Shown here: one piece after another, positions 1-7,593 of the stretch
Layout of the letters: every line of letters starts with the position of its first letter
Position numbering within the stretch: the stretch's first letter is position 1
DNA from: Candidatus Omnitrophota bacterium
Lineage (GTDB): Bacteria > Omnitrophota > Gorgyraeia > Aquiviventales > Aquiviventaceae
Assembly: GCA_016206565.1 (NCBI GenBank)
Contig: JACQRG010000025.1
Coordinates: 1-15,371, forward strand
DNA length: 15,371 bases
Reading direction: 5' to 3'
Position numbers and translations under genes: made by a program
The notes under the pieces: generated by a model
Seen by the model: only the letters and a program-made list of their open reading frames with translations
What the model was told of the DNA's origin: nothing
Database searches by the model: none

Positions 1-1
1 A

Positions 2-178
2 TTGATGGCTCCTCCCTGCGCCGCCGGCGACATCCTGATAGCGGGTGGCGGCAACTGCAAGACCAAGACATCGCGGCCCACGTACGACGCCGCCACCAAC
101 CAGTGGGGCTGGCAGATGGAATCGGTGAATGGCGGCTCTTGCTCGCCGGAGGTGACTTGTTGCAGGTGGCCTCAATGA
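2..178 (+). CDS. C-terminal end of a secreted Cys-rich protein, paralogous to the next gene (partial, left edge)
   Basis: This frame is open from the left edge of the window to a TGA at 176-178. The visible 58 residues contain a GD..IAGGGNC segment, two Trp, and a C-terminal VTCCRWPQ. The layout matches the tail of the next gene: Cys, then G-D/E, then an A/I-GG-x-x-Cys step, a Trp-containing middle and a final V-x-CC close to the stop. I infer that both carry the same small disulfide-rich C-terminal domain and are tandem paralogues. The stop overlaps the next start as ATGA (175-178), so the two are probably co-transcribed and translationally coupled. Function is unknown; a surface or pilin-like role is a guess. 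Confidence 0.7.
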   Translation: MMAPPCAAGDILIAGGGNCKTKTSRPTYDAATNQWGWQMESVNGGSCSPEVTCCRWPQ

Positions 179-1077
179 CACCACAGACGTTCATTCATCG
201 CGTGCTGGTCCGCCGGCGCTGGCCCGTCGCCGTGGGGCTGATCGCGGCCCTCGGGATCGCGGCGGAGCGCGTGGCATGGAGCGAGGAGTTCACCATGACT
301 ATGCCCTACCCACCGCTCCGAAACGTCTACCGGTCCCTGCGGGTCGCGAACAACGCGTCGCTGGCCGTCAGTGGCGGCGGGGCGGCCATCGGGACTTCGC
401 TGCTGGGCGGCGGCGCGCCTAGCAGCGTGTGGCTGCTGGCGGTCGCCGGGCCGGCGCAGGATCCGGCCGGTGTAGCCTGCCCGGCGGGCACGGAACATTT
501 CGATGAGGACAGCTCCGGGGGCCTACCCGAGCCCGGGGAGTGCAAGCCGGCCGCCCTGATCGTGGCGATGTCCCCGGCCGGCTTTCTGCGGGTTGGAATC
601 GGCACCACGAGCCCGCAAGCCCCGCTGCACATCGTCCAGCGCACCGCCGCCGGCCCGGCCGTCAAGATCGAGAACCAGCCCAACGACCCCGCGCCCTTCG
701 TGATCCACGCCGACGGCAACATCTCAGTCGGCAAGCAGACATTCAGCCCTGCGATACCGCCGCCGAACGCCAACCCAGGCCTGCTCGACGTCAACGACGT
801 GTGGGTCAGGGCGGCCGCCGGCAACGATGGAAGATGGGCGAGCGAACTCACCACTAGAGAACCCCAGTGCAGAGTAGTCGCGCCCGAGCCTGCTGATGAC
901 ATCAAAATCAAGTGTAACGCTGGAGAATATGCCATAGGTGGAGCCTCCTGCGGTGGCGATCCCTTCGAAGAACATAGACCGCTCGGCTTGGGGAAGAAAT
1001 GGGAAGTGGAATGCGCCGACGGTTCGCCCTCCGACGGTACGGGCGGTAACTGGAAGGTCCGCTGCTGCAAGTTCTGA
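175..1077 (+). CDS. Secreted protein with tail-fibre-like VGIGTTSP segment and Cys-rich C-terminus
   Basis: A 300-residue protein starting at the ATG at 175, which overlaps the previous stop (ATGA) and has AGGTGG five bases upstream. An in-frame start at 103 lies inside the preceding gene and is unlikely. Residues about 13-35 are an RRR cluster, a hydrophobic stretch and an Ala/Ser-rich segment, fitting a signal peptide or membrane anchor. Residues 140-147 read VGIGTTSP, a motif typical of phage tail-fibre-like and S74-peptidase-associated beta-rich proteins, followed by an HADGNISVGK repeat-like segment and a DVWVR...RWASEL segment. The C-terminal domain has Cys at about 247, 259, 280, 297 and 298 and ends in RCCKF. 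No enzyme motif is seen. I infer an exported surface, adhesin or minor-pilin-like protein, but the function is not established. Confidence 0.75.
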   Translation: MTPQTFIHRVLVRRRWPVAVGLIAALGIAAERVAWSEEFTMTMPYPPLRNVYRSLRVANNASLAVSGGGAAIGTSLLGGGAPSSVWLLAVAGPAQDPAGVACPAGTEHFDEDSSGGLPEPGECKPAALIVAMSPAGFLRVGIGTTSPQAPLHIVQRTAAGPAVKIENQPNDPAPFVIHADGNISVGKQTFSPAIPPPNANPGLLDVNDVWVRAAAGNDGRWASELTTREPQCRVVAPEPADDIKIKCNAGEYAIGGASCGGDPFEEHRPLGLGKKWEVECADGSPSDGTGGNWKVRCCKF

Positions 1078-1106
1078 GCCCTGGCAGACTGCTGAGAAAC
1101 TCCAGA

Positions 1107-1203
1107 TGACACCACAGAAACACAGAAGCCCACAGAGACACAGAGACGACACCATCGAGGAACCTCTGTGCTTCTGTGGAATTCTGTGGCCTCTGTGGTG
1201 TCA
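1107..1203. repeat. 97-bp palindromic element built of CACAGAR units
   Basis: The ends are a perfect 12-bp inverted repeat (TGACACCACAGA at 1107-1118, its complement at 1192-1203). The left arm holds CACAGAA/CACAGAG at 1113, 1121, 1131 and 1139, about every 8-10 bases. The right arm holds four copies in reverse complement between 1164 and 1198. The arms align over nearly 40 bases with few mismatches, around a short centre at 1146-1162. It fills the gap between two convergent genes. No T-run follows either arm, so it is not a canonical intrinsic terminator, though its RNA would fold in both directions. It resembles dispersed intergenic palindromes made of short repeated words. Confidence 0.85.
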
Positions 1204-1224
1204 ACCAAGCTTTTCCGCCACCTG

Positions 1225-2397
1225 CTAGAGCACGAAGGCCAAAGCCAGCGCCACCAGCATGACCCCGCCGCCGGTCCAGTAGGGCGTGCGGCCGAACGCC
1301 TCGCTCAGATACACCGCATCGTGGTTCAACAGCCACCCTCCCAGCACCGGCCCGGCGATCCGCGCCAGGCTGGCCGCCGACTGCATCAGCCCCAGCATCC
1401 GTCCCTGCGCTGACGCTTCCGCGCTCTTGGACGCCAGGCCGTTGAGTGTGGCCGCCACCAAGCCGTGGCCGACCGCGATGAGCGTGGTCGTTGCCAGCAA
1501 CATCACCGGTGTCAGGCTCAGGGGCAGGGCGAAGAGGCTCACGGCCAGCAGGGCCGTGCCGGTGATGGCCAGCGCCCGCTCAGTCGTCAGCCTCAGGAGC
1601 GGGCCGAGCAGGACGCCCTGCACCACAGCACCGATGATCCCCAGGAAGGCGAAGATGTAGCCGTTGTGCGCCGCGTCGTAGCCGAAGCGCTGCTGCGTGA
1701 AGAGCGGGTAGGTGGCGGTCAGCAGCGAGAACGCCACGGTCGTGAAGAAGTACGTCGCGAAGATGAGCGAGAGGGCGCGCCCGTTCGCGCGGCTGAATAA
1801 ATCCAGCGCCGACGCGCGCTCGCGCGCTTTCCCGCGCTGCTCGGCGGCGAGGCTCTCCGGCAAGAGGAAGTAGACGGCCGTGGCGTTGGCGGCCGCCAGC
1901 ACCGCGGCGAACAGGAAGGGCGCGCCCAGCGACACGCGGCTGAGCACCCCGCCGATGGCCGGCCCGAAGATGAAGCCCAGCCCGAAGGCCGCGCCGATGA
2001 GCCCCATGCCGCGCGAGCGCTCCTCCGGCTTGGTCACATCGGCGATGTAGGCCTGCGCCGTGGAGATGTTGCCGCCGGTGATGCCGTCAATAACGCGCGC
2101 GATGAACAGCAGCTGGAGCGTGTGGGCCAGCCCCATCAGCAGGAAGCCCAGCGACGTGCCGAGGATGCTCAGCAGCAGGACCGGCCGGCGGCCCACCCGG
2201 TCGGAGAGCCGGCCCAGGAGGGGTGCGGCAAGGCACTGCATCGCGGAGTAGATGCCCAGCAGCAGCCCGATGACCAGCGGCGAGGCGCCGAAGCGCTGGG
2301 CGTAGAGCGGCAGCACCGGGATGACGATCCCGAAGCCGACCAGGTCAATGAAGACGGTGAGGAAGATAACCGCAAGTGGAGAGCGGCCGTTGCGCAT
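1225..2397 (-). CDS. MFS drug:H+ antiporter, TetA-like (DHA1 family)
   Basis: A 390-residue integral membrane protein, close to the usual length of 12-helix DHA1 exporters. The first helix contains FIDLVGFGIVIPVLP with an Asp at the position of the TetA helix-1 Asp. The helix 2-3 loop carries motif A (GRLSDRVGRRP). Helix 5 carries the antiporter motif C (GAAFGLGFIFGPAIGG). These indicate proton-driven export of a small hydrophobic compound; the substrate cannot be read from sequence, so I give no tet symbol. I chose the ATG at 2397; a GTG two codons earlier (2403) is possible. Only about 10 bases separate it from the nuoI stop and it has no obvious SD of its own, so it reads as the last gene of the nuo operon, where nuoJ would be expected. 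The stop lies next to the palindromic element. Confidence 0.88.
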   Translation of the reverse strand: MRNGRSPLAVIFLTVFIDLVGFGIVIPVLPLYAQRFGASPLVIGLLLGIYSAMQCLAAPLLGRLSDRVGRRPVLLLSILGTSLGFLLMGLAHTLQLLFIARVIDGITGGNISTAQAYIADVTKPEERSRGMGLIGAAFGLGFIFGPAIGGVLSRVSLGAPFLFAAVLAAANATAVYFLLPESLAAEQRGKARERASALDLFSRANGRALSLIFATYFFTTVAFSLLTATYPLFTQQRFGYDAAHNGYIFAFLGIIGAVVQGVLLGPLLRLTTERALAITGTALLAVSLFALPLSLTPVMLLATTTLIAVGHGLVAATLNGLASKSAEASAQGRMLGLMQSAASLARIAGPVLGGWLLNHDAVYLSEAFGRTPYWTGGGVMLVALALAFVL

Positions 2398-2406
2398 GCG
2401 CACGCG

Positions 2407-3063
2407 TTACGCCGCCGGCGAGCCGCCGCCGGGCGCAGGCGGGGGCGGCGTCGCCGGCAGGCGACGGAAATCCTCGAGGGTCATCGGCTCGAATTTGCGC
2501 GGCGGCTCCCCGGCCTGGCGGATGCCCGGGTGCAGCAGCTCCCGGGTATCGAGCCACATGCCGTCGCGCGAGTACGCGGCGATGTCATGTCGCTGGGTGT
2601 CCATCCGGATGGCATCCTCCGGGCAGACCTCGACGCAATAGCCGCAGTAGACGCACTTGCCCAGGTCAAGGTCGAAGCTCTTGGGCACCTTCTCGACGTT
2701 CGGGTCCGGATGCTCGCCGGCCACGATGTAGATGCACCGCGCCGGGCAGACGGTTTCGCAGAGCATGCAGGCGACACAGCGCGGCGTGCCATCGTCCCGC
2801 CGCGTGAGCCGGTGGCGCGTGCGCAGCCGCTCGGCGGTGACGCGCTGCTGGTCTGGGTACTGGATCGTCACCGAGGCGGGCCTGTTCCGAAACAGCCCGA
2901 TGCGGTGTGCCAAGTGCAGGAACAGGTTGCGCCAGAAGTGGACCGAGGTGATCCACAGCCCCTGCGCGATGGCCGGCAGGTAGATCCGCTCCCACCAGGT
3001 CAGCCGGCGGCGCTTGTGCGCATCGCGCAGCCGGTGCAAGAGTTGCTCGCCGAGAACACTCAT
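2407..3063 (-). CDS. nuoI: NADH-quinone oxidoreductase subunit I (8Fe-8S ferredoxin-like)
   Basis: A 218-residue complex I subunit that passes electrons from the NADH arm towards the terminal cluster N2 through two 4Fe-4S clusters (N6a and N6b). The first binding motif is Cys 96, 99, 102 and 106 (CVACMLCETVCP), the second Cys 137, 140, 143 and 147 (CVYCGYCVEVCP); an extra Cys follows the first motif at 110. The N-terminal part is basic with Trp residues, as in NuoI anchors, and the C-terminus is Pro/Gly/Ala-rich. The start overlaps the nuoH stop as ATGA (3060-3063). This is the last nuo gene present here; nuoJ does not follow. Confidence 0.95.
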   Translation of the reverse strand: MSVLGEQLLHRLRDAHKRRRLTWWERIYLPAIAQGLWITSVHFWRNLFLHLAHRIGLFRNRPASVTIQYPDQQRVTAERLRTRHRLTRRDDGTPRCVACMLCETVCPARCIYIVAGEHPDPNVEKVPKSFDLDLGKCVYCGYCVEVCPEDAIRMDTQRHDIAAYSRDGMWLDTRELLHPGIRQAGEPPRKFEPMTLEDFRRLPATPPPPAPGGGSPAA

Positions 3064-4178
3064 CGGATGAGGACCAGCAGGACGCTCGTCACCGCGATGT
3101 TCGCGAGCGAGAGTGGAAAGAGAATCTTCCAGCCTAAGTGCATGAGCTGGTCATATCGGAAGCGCGGCAAGGTCCAGCGGATCGCCATGAAGAACCAGAT
3201 GAAGGCCAGGACTTTCACGAGAAATGCGCTGACCCCCCACAGCACGTAGCCGGCGTGCGAGACCGGGATGGCCGCGCCCCAGGGAAAATGAAACCCGTCC
3301 GGCTTCAGGTACGGCACCTGCCAGCCGCCGAAGAACAGGGTGACGGTCAGCGCGGAGACCAGCACGACCTCCACGAAATCCGTCAGGAAGAACAGGCCGA
3401 ACTTCATCCCGCTGTACTCGGTGAAATACCCGATGATCTCCGGCTCGCCCTCAGGCAGGTCAAAGGGTACCCGCTTGGTTTCGGCCAGCGCCGCCGTCAT
3501 GAAAATGACGCAGGCCACCGGCTGCAGGAACACCCCCCAGCGCGGCAGCCAGCCGCCGAGCAGCTCGCCCTGGCGCTGCACGATGAGCCCTAAGTCCAGC
3601 GTCTGGTAGACCATGACCACACCCAGCAGCGACACGCCCAGCGCGATCTCGTAGGCGAGCATCTGGGAGGTGGCGCGCAAACCGCCGAGGGTGGCGAGGT
3701 TGTTGCCGGAGACCAGGCCGGCGAGGATGACGCCGTAGACGCCGATGGAGGCCAGCGCCAGCACGACCAGCAGCCCGGCGTTGACATCCATAACCTGCAG
3801 CGCCACCGTCCTTCCGGAGAGTTCAAGCGGCGGGCCGAACGGGATGGCCGCGAAGGCCAGCAGGGCGAAGAGCACCGCCAGCGCCGGGGCGAGCGTGTGC
3901 AGGAACCGATCCCCTTCCTTCGGAACGAAATCTTCCTTGGTCAGCAGCTTCACGACGTCGGCCAGCGCGTTGAGAATTCCCAGCGCGCCGAGCTTGCGCA
4001 GCACCCAGTTCAGCGGCCCGAGCCAGCGCCAGGTGAAATAGGCGCGGTTCGCGCCGATGCGGTCCTGCATCAACGCGCTCTGTTTGCGCTCAAGCCACGT
4101 CTGCAGCCCGGCCAGGTTCAGCACGATGAACAGCACCCCCCCGCCGATACCAAGCTTGATCAACAGGTCGGGCGTCAT
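3060..4178 (-). CDS. nuoH: NADH-quinone oxidoreductase subunit H
   Basis: A 372-residue membrane subunit that joins the peripheral arm to the membrane arm and forms much of the quinone channel. It has the expected multi-helix hydrophobic profile. Recognisable family segments are ERKQSALMQDRIGANRA after helix 1 and the acidic quinone-side loop FDLPEGEPEIIGYFTEYSG followed by MKFGLFFLTDF. The length falls within the normal range for NuoH. Its start overlaps the nuoG stop and its stop overlaps the nuoI start, both as ATGA, implying translational coupling. Nothing in it looks truncated or disrupted. Confidence 0.95.
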   Translation of the reverse strand: MTPDLLIKLGIGGGVLFIVLNLAGLQTWLERKQSALMQDRIGANRAYFTWRWLGPLNWVLRKLGALGILNALADVVKLLTKEDFVPKEGDRFLHTLAPALAVLFALLAFAAIPFGPPLELSGRTVALQVMDVNAGLLVVLALASIGVYGVILAGLVSGNNLATLGGLRATSQMLAYEIALGVSLLGVVMVYQTLDLGLIVQRQGELLGGWLPRWGVFLQPVACVIFMTAALAETKRVPFDLPEGEPEIIGYFTEYSGMKFGLFFLTDFVEVVLVSALTVTLFFGGWQVPYLKPDGFHFPWGAAIPVSHAGYVLWGVSAFLVKVLAFIWFFMAIRWTLPRFRYDQLMHLGWKILFPLSLANIAVTSVLLVLIR

Positions 4179-5785
4179 CCAGTGAGCATCGCTCCTTGCT
4201 CGCCAACCGCCGCATAGGTCAGGCCGCGGAATGAGGGCTCGGCCTTGGCCAGCTCCTCAAAAATCAACTGCGGATCTACCCAGGACAGACCCAACCTCAA
4301 CTCGGAGGAGAGGTCCGAGAGGATCTGCCACTCTGGTTTGGCCTCGCCCCAGGGCGCAACCGCCTGGCGGATGCGCTGCACCCGGCCTTGGACATTCGTG
4401 AAGGTGCCGTCCTTCTCGGCGTACACGGCGCCGGGCAGCACCACGTGGGCCAGCTCGGCGGTCTTGTTGGCGTGCGGGCCGATGTAGGCCAGCAGCTCCA
4501 GCGCCTCGGCGGCCTGCCGCACCTTCGCCTCGCCGAAGAGCTCGACGAGGTCCTGCCCGAAGACGAGCAGCGCGCGCAGCTGCTTGCCGGCCGCGCCCTC
4601 CAGCAGCGCCAAAGCGCCCTCCGGAATCTTCAGCGCTTGGGCGCCACGGGCGTTCGGGGACTTGTCAGCCTGAATCAGCAGGTCATCGTGATCGCCACTC
4701 TTCGGCCGCTGGAACACGACGTTCGGCGCCTTCAGGGCCGCGCAGACGCGCTTGGCCGCGTAGAGCTCCTCGTTGGTAAGGTGGCTGGAGAGGATAACAC
4801 CCAGCTGGGTGAGCCGGCCGGCCTGGCGCAGCGGCTCCAGCGCGCCGGCCAGGCGCCGGTATGCCTCCTCCCAGCGCCCTTGGCGCGCCGCGCCGCCGTC
4901 GCGCAGCAGCACATGGGCCAGGCGGTTCTCATCAATGGCATGATAGCCGTACCGGCCGGCGTCGCACATCCACCACTGGTTGACGTCCGGGTTATAGCGG
5001 GGTTTGAGGCGCATGACCCGCTCGCCGTTGGCGATGTGGGGGCGCCACTCGCGCTCGCGGTTATCGTGGATCTCGATGTTGCAGCCCCGGGAACAACCCG
5101 GGCACACCGAGTTGGTCGAGCGCAGGTACCAGACGCGGCACTTGAACCGGAAGTCGCGGTCGGTCAACGCGCCCACCGGGCAGATGTCCACGACGTTGCC
5201 GGAATATTTGTTGTCCAGCGTCTTGCCCGGGTGCACGCCGATCTCGGAGTGGTCGCCCCGGTTGAAGATGCCGAACTCTCCGGTCTTGGTGACCTCGTCG
5301 GTGAACCGCACGCAGCGCGAGCAAAGGATGCACCGCTCCGCATCCAGCATCACGGTCGGGCCGACCGGCACGGCCTTGGGCTTCTTGATCTTGGTTTCGT
5401 TGAAGCGCTGGTCGTAGAGGCCGTGCTGCATGTAGTAGTCCTGCAGCCAGCACTCCCCGGCCTGGTCGCACACCGGGCAGTCGAGCGGGTGGTTGATGAG
5501 CAGGAACTCCAGCACGTCCTGGCGGCCCTTGAGCGTGGTGTCGCTGGTCGTGTGGACCTTCATGCCCTCCGCCGCGCGGGTGTAGCAGGCGATCTGGAGC
5601 TTCGGTGAGCCCTCGATTTCGACCAGGCAGATGCGGCAGTTGCCGGCGATGGAGAGCCCCGGGTGGTAACAATAGAACGGCACCGGGCTGCCGGCCTTCT
5701 CGCAGGCCTGCAGCACGGTTGTCCCGTCAGGAACCGTCATCGTCTTTCCGTCAATCGTCAACGTGATCGGCTTTGCGTCTGGCAT
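4175..5785 (-). CDS. nuoG: NADH-quinone oxidoreductase subunit G, short form
   Basis: A 536-residue Fe-S subunit of the complex I electron-input arm. All N-terminal cluster ligands are visible: 2Fe-2S Cys 39, 50, 53 and 67; N5 His 99 with Cys 103, 106 and 112; N4 Cys 152, 155, 158 and 202. A further C-x2-C-x3-C plus distal Cys (228, 231, 235, 274) matches the optional N7 site, though the last spacing (38 residues) is longer than the roughly 27 I recall for E. coli. The molybdopterin-oxidoreductase-like C-terminal region is much shorter than in the roughly 900-residue E. coli protein but keeps the EKDGTFTNVQGRVQ segment. I start it at the ATG at 5785, which shares a base with the preceding stop (TGATG); a start at 5836 would lie inside nuoEF. 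Confidence 0.94.
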   Translation of the reverse strand: MPDAKPITLTIDGKTMTVPDGTTVLQACEKAGSPVPFYCYHPGLSIAGNCRICLVEIEGSPKLQIACYTRAAEGMKVHTTSDTTLKGRQDVLEFLLINHPLDCPVCDQAGECWLQDYYMQHGLYDQRFNETKIKKPKAVPVGPTVMLDAERCILCSRCVRFTDEVTKTGEFGIFNRGDHSEIGVHPGKTLDNKYSGNVVDICPVGALTDRDFRFKCRVWYLRSTNSVCPGCSRGCNIEIHDNREREWRPHIANGERVMRLKPRYNPDVNQWWMCDAGRYGYHAIDENRLAHVLLRDGGAARQGRWEEAYRRLAGALEPLRQAGRLTQLGVILSSHLTNEELYAAKRVCAALKAPNVVFQRPKSGDHDDLLIQADKSPNARGAQALKIPEGALALLEGAAGKQLRALLVFGQDLVELFGEAKVRQAAEALELLAYIGPHANKTAELAHVVLPGAVYAEKDGTFTNVQGRVQRIRQAVAPWGEAKPEWQILSDLSSELRLGLSWVDPQLIFEELAKAEPSFRGLTYAAVGEQGAMLTG

Positions 5786-7593
5786 CAGACGCTGACCCCT
5801 GTCATCTGACTTCTGACCTCTGAACCAATATCGCACTTGCCCTCACGCACGTGATACTCGAACTCCTCGCGGAACTTCGTGATGTAGCTCTGCACCGGCC
5901 AGGCGGCCGCGTCCGCGAAGACGCAGATGGTCCGGCCTTCCATGTTGGTCGCGATGCCCAGCAGGCTGTCCAGATCCTGCGGCCGGCCCCGGCCCTGCAT
6001 CATCCGGTCGATAATCTTGAAGATCCAGCCGGTGCCCTCGCGGCACGGGGAGCACTGCCCGCACGACTCGTGCGCGAAGAACTTGCAGGCGTACCAGAGG
6101 GCCCGCACCATGCAGGTCGTGTCGTCCATCACGATGACGCCGGCTGAGCCGGCCATCGTCTTGGCCGCCAAGAGCGAATCGAAGTCCATGTGCACGTCAA
6201 TCTCATCCGCGCGAAGGATCTTCGCGGAAATCCCGCCGGGAATCACGGCCTTGAGCGTTCGGCCCTCCGGCACCCCGCCTGCGGCCTCAATGAGCTCGCG
6301 CAAGGTGACGCCCTGCGAGGCCTCATACAGGCCCGGCTTCTGGACATGGCCGCTGACGCTGAAGAGCCGCGTGCCGCCGCTCTTGCCATGGCCGAGCCGA
6401 GCGAACCAGTCCCCGCCCTTCTGGATGATGGTCGGCACGAACGCCAGCGTCTCGACGTTGTTGATCAAGGTCGGCGAGGCGAACAGCCCGGAGATCGCCG
6501 GATACGGCGGGCGCAGCCGCGGGAAGCCCTTCTTGCCCTCCAGCGACTCCAACAGGGCGCTCTCCTCGCCGCAGATGTAGGCGCCGGCCCCCCGATGCAC
6601 GACGACGTCGAGCGCAAACCCGGTATTGAACGCCGACTTGCCGAGGAATCCGTACTTGTAGGCATCCTTCACCGCTTGCTGTAGGATGCGCGCCGGCTCC
6701 ACATACTCGCCACGGATGTAGACGTAGGCCTTGTGCGCGCCGGTCGCGTAGGCGGCGATGATCATGCCCTCGAGCAGCCGGTGCGGGTCCTTGGCGATGA
6801 TATAGCGATCTTTGATCGTGCCTGGTTCGCCCTCGTCCGCGTTGACCACGAGGAACTTCGGCTCGGGGCTGTCCTTCGGGATGAAACTCCATTTCTTGCC
6901 CGTCGGAAATCCTGCCCCGCCCAAGCCCCGCAGGTTCGCTTTGGTCACCTCGTCAATGACCTGCTGGGGGGTCATCTCGGTCAGAGCCTTGCGGGCGGCC
7001 GCGTAGGCATCGTCCCGCACTGCGGCCTCGATGGTGTGGGAGTCCTTGAGCGTGAAGCGCTTGGAGATGACCGGTTCGACGAGGCCCGGGGTACCCTGGA
7101 ACTTCAGCGGCGCACTACCCAGCTGCTCGGGCTGCGCGACGAGGGTGCCGATGACTTCATGGGTGATGGGTCCGACATACCGGTCGTTGACCTGCATGAC
7201 CGGCGCCACTTCGCAGGCGCACAAGCACTCGACGGTGGAAAGCGTGTAGCGGCCATCGCGGGTGGTTTCACCCGGTTGAATCCCCAGCCGTTCTGAAATC
7301 GCGGCCAGACACTGCGCGCTGCCGCGCAGCGCGCAGGTGATGTTCGTGCAGACCTGGATGTGATAGGCTCCGACCGGCTGCTGATGATAGAGCGTGTAGA
7401 AGGTGACGACTTCATGGACATGCGCCGGCGACACGCCGGTCAGCCGGCCTACCCATTCCTCCGCCTCCGGGCTGATGCGGCCCTGGTGCTCCTGCACCAG
7501 GCGCAGCAGGGGCAGCATGGCGGCGCGCTGCTGCTCATACTTGGCCAGAATCGCCTCGGCCTGCGGGCGCAGTGACTCTAACTCCGCACTCAT
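5785..7593 (-). CDS. nuoEF: Fused NADH-quinone oxidoreductase subunits E and F
   Basis: One uninterrupted 602-residue frame encodes NuoE (about 1-160) and NuoF (about 165-588). The NuoE part has the thioredoxin-like 2Fe-2S ligands Cys 82, 87, 123 and 127, with an extra Cys at 125 (CLCAC rather than the usual CLGAC). The NuoF part has the FMN/NADH motifs GLGGAGFPTG (223-232), NADEGEPGT (251-259) and GAGAYICGEESAL (335-347), and N3 cluster ligands Cys 511, 514, 517 and 557. It oxidises NADH and passes electrons to NuoG. The start at 7593 overlaps the nuoD stop as ATGA; an upstream extension to 7701 would run into nuoD. The last dozen residues are encoded by a heptamer repeat. In most complex I operons E and F are separate genes; HoxF-type hydrogenase subunits show a comparable fusion. 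Confidence 0.93.
   Translation of the reverse strand: MSAELESLRPQAEAILAKYEQQRAAMLPLLRLVQEHQGRISPEAEEWVGRLTGVSPAHVHEVVTFYTLYHQQPVGAYHIQVCTNITCALRGSAQCLAAISERLGIQPGETTRDGRYTLSTVECLCACEVAPVMQVNDRYVGPITHEVIGTLVAQPEQLGSAPLKFQGTPGLVEPVISKRFTLKDSHTIEAAVRDDAYAAARKALTEMTPQQVIDEVTKANLRGLGGAGFPTGKKWSFIPKDSPEPKFLVVNADEGEPGTIKDRYIIAKDPHRLLEGMIIAAYATGAHKAYVYIRGEYVEPARILQQAVKDAYKYGFLGKSAFNTGFALDVVVHRGAGAYICGEESALLESLEGKKGFPRLRPPYPAISGLFASPTLINNVETLAFVPTIIQKGGDWFARLGHGKSGGTRLFSVSGHVQKPGLYEASQGVTLRELIEAAGGVPEGRTLKAVIPGGISAKILRADEIDVHMDFDSLLAAKTMAGSAGVIVMDDTTCMVRALWYACKFFAHESCGQCSPCREGTGWIFKIIDRMMQGRGRPQDLDSLLGIATNMEGRTICVFADAAAWPVQSYITKFREEFEYHVREGKCDIGSEVRSQMTGVSV
5789..5823 (-). repeat. Five contiguous heptamers (TCAGANG-like) at the nuoEF/nuoG junction
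   Basis: Read on the minus strand, five 7-base units follow each other: TCAGAGG, TCAGAAG, TCAGATG, ACAGGGG and TCAGCGT, then CTGATG, which supplies the nuoEF stop and the nuoG start. As the period is not a multiple of three, the tract encodes a non-repetitive tail (SEVRSQMTGVSV) beyond the usual NuoF end. Two other short-word repeat elements with different words occur in this window at gene boundaries. Confidence 0.75.

Noticed and set aside
1107..1203. CRISPR array or insertion sequence at the repeated CACAGAR words
   Set aside because: Repeats are too short and inverted, without spacers of constant length, and no transposase or cas gene is present.
327..1208. Minus-strand open frame opposite the secreted protein gene
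   Set aside because: It runs through the palindromic element and has no domain; the plus-strand gene has an SD, a coupled start and a signal-like segment.
2122..3249. Plus-strand open frame of 375 codons antisense to the MFS gene and nuoI
   Set aside because: It spans two well-supported genes on the other strand and has no recognisable features.
4388..5608. Plus-strand open frame of 406 codons antisense to nuoG
   Set aside because: No domain or signal, and it is explained by the codon bias of nuoG.
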